From Solirubrobacter soli DSM 22325 (lineage in GTDB: Bacteria > Actinomycetota > Thermoleophilia > Solirubrobacterales > Solirubrobacteraceae): a stretch of 64,000 nucleotides of DNA. The stretch spans positions 186,001 to 250,000 of the forward strand of contig NZ_AUIK01000008.1 in the NCBI RefSeq assembly GCF_000423665.1. Reading direction: 5' to 3'. Below the pieces are notes generated by a model. The model worked only from the letters and a program-made list of their open reading frames with translations. It made no database searches and had not been told where the DNA came from. Shown piece by piece: positions 58,883 to 64,000 of the stretch; positions within the stretch are counted from its first letter, which is position 1; each line of letters opens with the position of its first letter. The translations under genes were made by a program, and so were the position numbers.

Positions 58883-59238
58883 AGAAGGACGGTGTCCTCG
58901 TCGGAGTAGGGCGGAGCGCAGCAGCAGAGCAGCACCACCGGCTCCGTGCCGGGGTTGAACAGCTTGTGCCGCAGGCCCGGGGCGATCACCACGGTGTCCC
59001 CCGCGCGCACGTCGGCCTCCTCGCTGCCGAGCCGCATGCGGCCCTCACCGGCGACGAAGTAGTAGATCTCCTCCGAGGTGCGGTGGAAGTGCTCGACGGT
59101 CTCCCCGCCAGGCGGGACCGTCGCCTCGGCGAGCGACTGGTTGATCGCGTTGCCGCTCGGGATCCCCGCCAGCTCGCGGATCGACGACCCGTCGGCGGTG
59201 ATGAACGACTCGCGGTCTTCTAGACGGACGCGCTCCAC
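58879..59238 (-). CDS. Single-domain cupin protein
   Basis: 119 aa. Double-stranded beta-helix with both cupin motifs: PGGETVEHFHRTSEEIYYFVAGEGRMRLG (His-x-His...Glu metal ligands) and GDTVVIAPGLRHKLFNPG (second-motif His). Cupins of this size are metal-dependent isomerases, dioxygenases or sugar-binding sensors. Three consecutive Cys (LLCCCAPP) near the end are unusual. First gene of the group with the glycosidase-like and lipoprotein genes. Confidence 0.82.
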   Translation of the reverse strand: MERVRLEDRESFITADGSSIRELAGIPSGNAINQSLAEATVPPGGETVEHFHRTSEEIYYFVAGEGRMRLGSEEADVRAGDTVVIAPGLRHKLFNPGTEPVVLLCCCAPPYSDEDTVLL

Positions 59239-59277
59239 GCCGCTGAGGGTACTCGGCGGCGTGGAGCTTTTCGCGTC

Positions 59278-59472
59278 TCAGACGACGGCGCGCCGGGCCA
59301 TCTCGTGGTCCAGGCGGCGCGCCAGGCGGCCGGTCGCGAAGGCGACGCGGCCGCGGAACGGGGTATTCGGTGGGCGCTCAGGGCGCACCGGTCGTACCGC
59401 ACGGCTCGTCGGGCGGCCGGCGCGCTCTGCGGCGACGGTGTGACCCAGGACGGCCTGATTCAACGAATGCAT
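59278..59472 (-). CDS. Small basic protein of unknown function
   Basis: 64 aa (MHSLNQAVLGHTVAAERAGRP then Arg/Pro-rich; final helix TGRLARRLDHEMARRAVV). Supported by AGGAGT 8 nt before the ATG, one of the better ribosome sites in this region. The composition (about one residue in five Arg) fits a nucleic-acid-binding or membrane-associated small protein, but no family is recognised. It stands alone, preceded by a structured leader at 59552-59581. Confidence 0.45.
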   Translation of the reverse strand: MHSLNQAVLGHTVAAERAGRPTSRAVRPVRPERPPNTPFRGRVAFATGRLARRLDHEMARRAVV

Positions 59473-59790
59473 TTGGGGACTCCTGTTGATGGGACGTAGG
59501 AGCCGCCCACGACGAATCGCGAGGGGAAAGACGGACTCTTTGCTCGTACTTGTCGCGGGCGGCAGGTGATCTGCCCGCGACGAAGCCTCAGTGACTAGAG
59601 CGCGAGCAGGTAGGCGTGACAGCCACGCCGGCGATGAGCGGGAAGCTCATTCGAAGATGCGTCGCGTTCGTATTCACGTTCCTGCTCACCTCCTCGGCAT
59701 TCGGCCGTCGGTCATTCAAGGACTTCGGGAAAGGTACAGCAACCGCGCACGGTTCCGCTAGTGCGGCTAGCCACACATGTGGTTCGAACC
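59473..59790. other. Intergenic region with a strong hairpin; no convincing gene
   Basis: 318 bp between the small basic ORF and the WecA-type gene. It holds an inverted repeat GTCGCGGGC (59552-59560) and GCCCGCGAC (59573-59581) with a 12-nt loop, about 80 nt upstream of the small ORF start, which may be a regulatory leader or the WecA terminator. A + strand frame from 59616 starts with a signal-like stretch but runs antisense into WecA and has no ribosome site. GC content is locally lower (59640-59790). Nothing else was recognised. Confidence 0.5.
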
Positions 59791-60951
59791 TCACGGCGTC
59801 AGTGACCGGAACTCGCCCGTCTCGAGCTCGCGCTCGACGTGCTCGTCGATCTCGTGCTCGGACGTGTCCGGGTTCTCGCGCCGCAGCTGCCAGGTCCGGA
59901 ACCGCTTGAGCTTGAGGATCTCCAGCACGTAGACGAGGTAGACGCTCGCGGCCACGCCGACCAGCAGCAGCGCGCCCATCAGCGCCGCCCACCCCGCGTT
60001 CAGATGCCCCGAGCGCTCGGAGTACGGGATGAACCGCAGCGCGACGGCGATCCCGGCCATGACCAGCGTCCACGCGTACAGGTAGAGCACCGCGCGCCGC
60101 TGCGAGAAGCCGATCCGGTGGAAGCGGTGGTGGAAGTGGTTGGAGTCCCCCCGCCAGGGCTTGCGCCGGTACTTCAGCCGCTTGGCGACGACGAAGCCGG
60201 TGTCCAGGAACGGCACGGCGAGCACGACGAGCGGGCCGACGAGCGCGATCAAGGCGTTGGTCTTGAGCGTGCCCTCGATGATCACCGCGCCGAGCAGCAG
60301 CCCGAGCAGGTTCGAGCCGCAGTCGCCCATGAAGACCGAGGCGGGGTGGAAGTTGAAGACGAGGAAGCCGAGCGCCGCGCCGCACACGATCGCCGCGAGG
60401 ATGCCCGCGGTGTTGCGCCCGAGGTCGAAGGCGATGATCGAGAACGCCACCGCCGCGATCGCGCACACGCCGGCCGCCAGCCCGTCGACGCCGTCGGAGA
60501 AGTTGACGACGTTCATCAGCAGGACGAGCGCGAACACCGTCGCCGGGTCGCCGAAGCCGCCGAGCTCGACCCGGTGCAGGAACGGGAACGTGAAGGCCTC
60601 GACGACCACGCCGCTGGTGACGAGCACGATTGCCGCCGCGATCTGGCCGAGGAGCTTGATCGCGGGATGCAGGTCATAGACGTCGTCCAGCGCGCCGACG
60701 ATCGTGATCAGCGCGGCGGCCGCGAGAATCCCTTCGGTCCGCTGGTTGTCGGGCAGGAAGAACAAACCCGCCACGAGCGCGCCGCCGAAGATCGCAAGGC
60801 CACCCAGGAGCGGCGTGTGCTTCTTCGCCAGGCCGATGTCCTTGAGCTCGTCGACCGCGCCGATCCGCCGCGCGAAGCGGGCGGCGACGGGGGTCAGCGC
60901 AGCGGCCACGGCGAACGCGACCAGCGCAGCGAGGACGGCCTTGGTCACCAT
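59791..60951 (-). CDS. Undecaprenyl-phosphate GlcNAc-1-phosphate transferase (WecA/TagO type)
   Basis: 386 aa from ATG 60951. A multi-pass polyprenyl-phosphate sugar-1-P transferase: KKHTPLLGG, ALDDVYDLHP (DDxxD Mg site), NVVNFSDGVDGLAAG, VFMGDCGSNLLG and the cytoplasmic SNHFHHRFHRIGFS loop (H-x-HH), which is diagnostic of WecA/TagO/MraY-like enzymes. The first step of arabinogalactan or other wall-glycan linker synthesis is likely, feeding LCP ligases such as the one at 29.9 kb. A ~45-aa charged C-terminal tail follows the last helix. In mycobacteria the homologous gene (rfe) also precedes the atp operon. Confidence 0.9.
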   Translation of the reverse strand: MVTKAVLAALVAFAVAAALTPVAARFARRIGAVDELKDIGLAKKHTPLLGGLAIFGGALVAGLFFLPDNQRTEGILAAAALITIVGALDDVYDLHPAIKLLGQIAAAIVLVTSGVVVEAFTFPFLHRVELGGFGDPATVFALVLLMNVVNFSDGVDGLAAGVCAIAAVAFSIIAFDLGRNTAGILAAIVCGAALGFLVFNFHPASVFMGDCGSNLLGLLLGAVIIEGTLKTNALIALVGPLVVLAVPFLDTGFVVAKRLKYRRKPWRGDSNHFHHRFHRIGFSQRRAVLYLYAWTLVMAGIAVALRFIPYSERSGHLNAGWAALMGALLLVGVAASVYLVYVLEILKLKRFRTWQLRRENPDTSEHEIDEHVERELETGEFRSLTP

Positions 60952-61041
60952 GGTTGGCCGAGAAGGATCGCAGGGAGCTCCGACGCTGCGACGTGAACAG
61001 TCGTTGAGCGCACGGTCGGCACTCGTAACCTTGTGCGGCGG

Positions 61042-62292
61042 ATGGCCCGCCGCAACGCACTCGCCGCCGCGACGCTGCTCGGCGCCCTCGTGCTCGTCGC
61101 GCTCCACTTCTGGCGCGGGATCGAGTACTGGAACTACAGCGAGGGCGTGTACGTGTACACGTCGCAGCTGCTCCTGCACGGCGGCGACCTGTACGGGCAC
61201 ACGGTGGTCGCGCAGCCGCCCTGGCAGTTCCTGTTCGGAGCGGGCGCGCTGGGGATCCACGACTCGCTCACGTTCCTGCGGCTCGCGGTCGGCCTTGCGC
61301 AGCTCGGCGCCGGCGTGCTGGCCGCGGTCGCGGTCTGGCGCCTCACCGAGAGCCCGTGGGCGACGATCGCCGCTCCCCCGCTGATGCTGCTGACGCCCTG
61401 GGCGGTCCGCGAGCACGGCGCGCTCACGCCGGAACTGCTCGCGCCGCCGGTCCTGCTCGGCGCCGCGCTGCTCGCGGCACGCCCGAAGACCGCCGGCTAC
61501 GCGGGCGCGCTCGCCGCGGTCGCGCCCTTCATCAAGTGGCCGTACGCGCTCCCGCTGTTGGCCATCGTGCTCTTCTCCGCCGCGCCCAAGCGGGCCGCGA
61601 TCGGCGCGGCGGTCAGCATTCTCATCCAGGCCGTCGTCTTCACCGGGGTCTTCGGGTTCGGGCTCTGGGACGACAGCGTGCTCGCCCAGATGGCGTCCGG
61701 CCGGCGCGGGTTGGACGTCCTGAAGGGCGTCTGGGGGCAGGCGTTCTGGAGCCTGGTCGGCCTCGTCGCGATCGCTCTCCTGGTCTGGCGTGAGCGGGCG
61801 CGGCTGAAGGACGCGCCGCTGTTCAAGGTGCTCGCCGCGCTCGCGGTGGCGATGCTCGCCACGCTGATCACCAACACCAAGGACGGGACGGGCCTGAACG
61901 TGATCGTCCCGATCGAGGCCGCGCTCGTGCCGATCGCGCTCTCGGCGGTCGCGCTCACCAACCTGCGCTGGGTGGTGCCGGTGGCGCTCGCCTTCACGCT
62001 GGTCCAATCGCTTTCATTGGTGCTGCAGCCCCGCACGGCGACCCCGTTCATCTACCCGACCTCGCAACGCGGCGCCTGGGGCCGCGACAGCGACACCGCG
62101 CAGGTCAAGGCCGCCGTCGCGAAGGCCGTGGCCTGCCCGCCCGGAGTCGTCTACTCCGGCCCGCCGTTCATCGCCTTCCTCGCCGACCGCAAGATGCCCG
62201 ACGACCAGCCGGACCAGTTCCTGCCGTCGCGGTCGACCCGCCTGGCCGACGTCCAGAAGGCGATGGACGCGGTTCAGCCGCGGTGCGGCTGA
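61042..62292 (+). CDS. Multi-pass membrane glycosyltransferase-like protein
   Basis: 416 aa from ATG 61042; GTG 61033 is possible. About ten hydrophobic helices. An extracytoplasmic N-terminal loop (YNYSEGVYVYTSQLLLHGGDLYGHTVVAQPPWQFLFGAGA) carries acidic residues as in GT-C enzymes of the GT39/GT83 or DUF2029 type, which use polyprenyl-phosphate sugars. A soluble C-terminal ~80-aa segment has Cys residues (KAVACPPG, VQPRCG). Donor and acceptor are unknown. It is divergent from the WecA-type gene, fitting wall or glycolipid assembly. Confidence 0.75.
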   Translation: MARRNALAAATLLGALVLVALHFWRGIEYWNYSEGVYVYTSQLLLHGGDLYGHTVVAQPPWQFLFGAGALGIHDSLTFLRLAVGLAQLGAGVLAAVAVWRLTESPWATIAAPPLMLLTPWAVREHGALTPELLAPPVLLGAALLAARPKTAGYAGALAAVAPFIKWPYALPLLAIVLFSAAPKRAAIGAAVSILIQAVVFTGVFGFGLWDDSVLAQMASGRRGLDVLKGVWGQAFWSLVGLVAIALLVWRERARLKDAPLFKVLAALAVAMLATLITNTKDGTGLNVIVPIEAALVPIALSAVALTNLRWVVPVALAFTLVQSLSLVLQPRTATPFIYPTSQRGAWGRDSDTAQVKAAVAKAVACPPGVVYSGPPFIAFLADRKMPDDQPDQFLPSRSTRLADVQKAMDAVQPRCG

Positions 62293-62443
62293 GGACCCCG
62301 GTGAAGCATGGTCGGTCCGACCGATGTGGTGCAGCCGCCAGTGGCTCGCGCCGCCCGCGCTCGCGATGCGTGGCTCTGCCACGTGAGCAGCGTGGGTGGC
62401 GCGAGGCGCTGCGGATGTGACGCAGCGGGCGTACCGGAATGCT

Positions 62444-64000
62444 TCAGCGGGGTCCTGCGTCCAGCACGTCGCGCACCTTGCGCGCGAGCGCCTTCTCGGT
62501 GAACGGCTTCTCCAGGAACGCGGCGGACTCGCTCAGCTCGCCGTGGCGGACGACGGCCTCATCCGAATAGCCGCTCATGAACAGGACGCGCATCTCCGGG
62601 GCGAGCACCGCGAGCCGCTGCGCCAGCTCTGAGCCGCTCACGTCGGGCATGACCACGTCGGTCAGCAGCAGGTCGATCGCGCGGGCGCCGCACAGCGCCA
62701 CGGCCTCCTCAGCGTCGGCGACGGTCAGGACCTCGTAGCCGTTGGCCTCGAGCATCAGCCGTACCAGCTCGCGCACGCCCTCGTCGTCCTCGACCACCAT
62801 GACCGTCTCCGAGCCGCGCCCGGCGTGCCCGTCCGCGCCCGCTTCGACGACGACCTCGGCCGGCGCGCTCGCCGCCGGCAGATAGATCTTGAACGTGCTG
62901 CCACGGTCGGGCTCGGAGTAGACGTAGATCCCGCCACCGCTCTGCTTGACGACCCCGAACACGGTCGCCAACCCGAGCCCCGTCCCCGCGCCCGCCGGCT
63001 TGGTGGTGAAGAAGGGCTCGAAGAGGTGCTTGGCGACGTCCTCGTCCATGCCGACGCCGGTGTCCGAGACGGCCAGCAGCACGTGCGGGCCGGGTGAGCC
63101 GTCGGCGTGCGTGGTGACCTGCGCCTCGTCGACGTCCACGTTGGAGGTCTCGATCGTCAGCACGCCGCCGTTGGGCATCGCGTCGCGGGCGTTGGCGGCG
63201 AGGTTGAGGATCACGCGCTCGAGCTGCGCGCGGTCGGCCTCGACGGCGGCGAGCGCGGGGTCGAGCCGGATGCCCACGCTGATGTTCTCACCGATGATCC
63301 GCTGCAGCATCGTCTCCATGCCGGAGACGATGTCGTTGAGGTCGATCAGCCGCGGGTGCAGGACCTGACGGCGGCTGAACGCCAGCAGCTGGTGCGTGAG
63401 CGCCGCGGCCTGCGCGGCGGCGCGGGAGATCTCCGCGCTCTCCTCTCCCCCCTGCCGCGCCTGCAGGATCTCCGCGTACCCCGCGATGACCGTGAGCAGG
63501 TTGTTGAAGTCGTGCGCGACCCCGCCCGCGAGCCGCCCGATCGCCTCCATCTTCTCGGCCTCGGCGAGCCGCTGCTCGAGCCGCAGCCGGTCGGTCACGT
63601 CGTGCGCGAGCACGAGCGCGGCCTTGCGGCCCTCGAACGTGATCCGCCCGGCCGTGATCTCGACCGAGATCGGCGAGCCGTCCTTGCGCAGGTGCCGCCA
63701 GACCCTCGGGCTCGGCGAACCGGGGCCGCCGCGGGACTTGACGTCGTCCAGGACGGCCGGGACGTCCTCGGGCGGGCGGATGTCCGTGATCCGCATCCGC
63801 AGGAACTCCCTGCGCTGGTACCCGTAGTGGCGCACCGCGGCGTCGTTGACGGCCAGGAAGAAGAGCGTCGAGGCGTCGTAGACCCACATCGGCATCGGGC
63901 TGGCCTCGAAGAGCATCTTGTAGCGCTCCTCCGAGCGCTGGACCTGGATCGCGGTCGCGATCCGGCGGGCGATCTCCCCCGCCAGCTCGAGCTCGAACGT
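62444..64000 (-). CDS. PAS - histidine kinase - receiver hybrid sensor (5' part outside the window)
   Basis: 518 residues are visible; the frame is open to the window edge (FELELAGEIARRIATAIQVQRSEERYK precedes the first internal ATG at 63916), so the gene continues beyond the edge, probably with a GAF or PAS domain. Visible order: PAS (MLFEASPMPMWVYDASTLFFLAVND..., ~29-150), HisKA with H-box GGVAHDFNNLLTVIAGYAEIL, N box LNLAANARDAMPNGG, G boxes SDTGVGMDEDV and TKPAGAGTGLGLATVFGVVKQSGGG, then a receiver (VMVVEDDEGVRELV, phospho-acceptor Asp in LLLTDVVMPDVSG, EKPFTEKAL). No transmembrane segment is seen in the visible part. No cognate regulator gene adjoins. Confidence 0.92.
   Translation of the reverse strand, partial: TFELELAGEIARRIATAIQVQRSEERYKMLFEASPMPMWVYDASTLFFLAVNDAAVRHYGYQRREFLRMRITDIRPPEDVPAVLDDVKSRGGPGSPSPRVWRHLRKDGSPISVEITAGRITFEGRKAALVLAHDVTDRLRLEQRLAEAEKMEAIGRLAGGVAHDFNNLLTVIAGYAEILQARQGGEESAEISRAAAQAAALTHQLLAFSRRQVLHPRLIDLNDIVSGMETMLQRIIGENISVGIRLDPALAAVEADRAQLERVILNLAANARDAMPNGGVLTIETSNVDVDEAQVTTHADGSPGPHVLLAVSDTGVGMDEDVAKHLFEPFFTTKPAGAGTGLGLATVFGVVKQSGGGIYVYSEPDRGSTFKIYLPAASAPAEVVVEAGADGHAGRGSETVMVVEDDEGVRELVRLMLEANGYEVLTVADAEEAVALCGARAIDLLLTDVVMPDVSGSELAQRLAVLAPEMRVLFMSGYSDEAVVRHGELSESAAFLEKPFTEKALARKVRDVLDAGPR

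Noticed and set aside
59760..59810. GGTTCGAACC resembling a tRNA T-arm
   Set aside because: The flanking bases do not form a T-stem on either strand and no acceptor, D or anticodon arms can be folded around it.
59616..59909. 97-aa + strand frame with a signal-peptide-like start (MSGKLIRRCVAFVFTFLLTSS)
   Set aside because: No ribosome site, and its second half is antisense to the WecA-type gene with Arg/Ala-rich shadow composition.
62293..62443. Small inverted repeats around 62275-62291 and 62369-62383 as terminators
   Set aside because: Stems of only 6-7 bp with 3-nt loops, and no T-run; not strong enough to call, though 62275-62291 spans the stop codon of the membrane glycosyltransferase gene.

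Overview
The window is very GC-rich, gene-dense chromosomal DNA with strong Shine-Dalgarno sites, many ATGA-type overlaps and an actinobacterial gene repertoire: MerR-ahcY, a complete atp operon, a WecA-type transferase, LCP wall ligase, and secreted Ca-binding and collagen-like proteins. Together with the style of the secreted proteins this suggests an actinobacterium, most likely class Thermoleophilia (Solirubrobacter/Conexibacter-like). The lineage is an inference from gene content; there is no rRNA in the window. No tRNA, rRNA, IS element, prophage or CRISPR array was found.

1-15.5 kb, mainly housekeeping. A Ser/Gly-repeat protein tail and a thrombospondin-type-3-like Ca-binding secreted protein are followed by a minus-strand NAD group (nadC-nadA plus a TTG-started RTX protein), prfB with a programmed +1 frameshift, a phospholipase D-like enzyme, purU with a LysR regulator, secA, hpf, an EAL-HDOD protein, comF, a CtaG-like protein and a CDP-alcohol phosphatidyltransferase. 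The order comF-hpf-secA-...-prfB is an expanded version of a synteny block known from Bacillus.

15.5-32.6 kb, metabolism and envelope. A PhzF protein is followed by a minus-strand run of GGDEF protein, merR, ahcY and a second archaeal-type AhcY-like protein that lacks key catalytic residues. Next come a ThDP enzyme, a secreted collagen-like/Hcp-domain protein and an aldehyde dehydrogenase. A nucleotide-sugar operon (ugd, sugar-phosphate nucleotidyltransferase, PGI/PMI), an RTX protein, an LCP-family ligase and an M20 peptidase complete the region.

32.7-49.0 kb, the most distinctive part. Five tandem paralogous secreted M14 zinc carboxypeptidases (968-1037 aa) are followed by a sixth gene without a catalytic domain. 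All six end in the same C-terminal beta-rich domain. Most units have their own promoter-like element with a TTGCnn -35 box, and most have their own strong terminator hairpin. The M14 catalytic domains are interrupted by a roughly 130-aa insert that looks like a phage-structural-protein module.

49.0-64.0 kb. A SnoaL-like protein, the whole ATP synthase operon (atpI-like, B, E, F, H, A, G, D, C; minus strand), an OsmC protein, a cupin / secreted glycosidase-like / short binding-lipoprotein group, a small basic ORF, a WecA-type GlcNAc-1-P transferase, a membrane glycosyltransferase and the C-terminal part of a PAS-histidine kinase-receiver hybrid. Three gene ends carry a related hairpin (core AAAGGGG / CCCCTTT) whose arm contains the stop codon.
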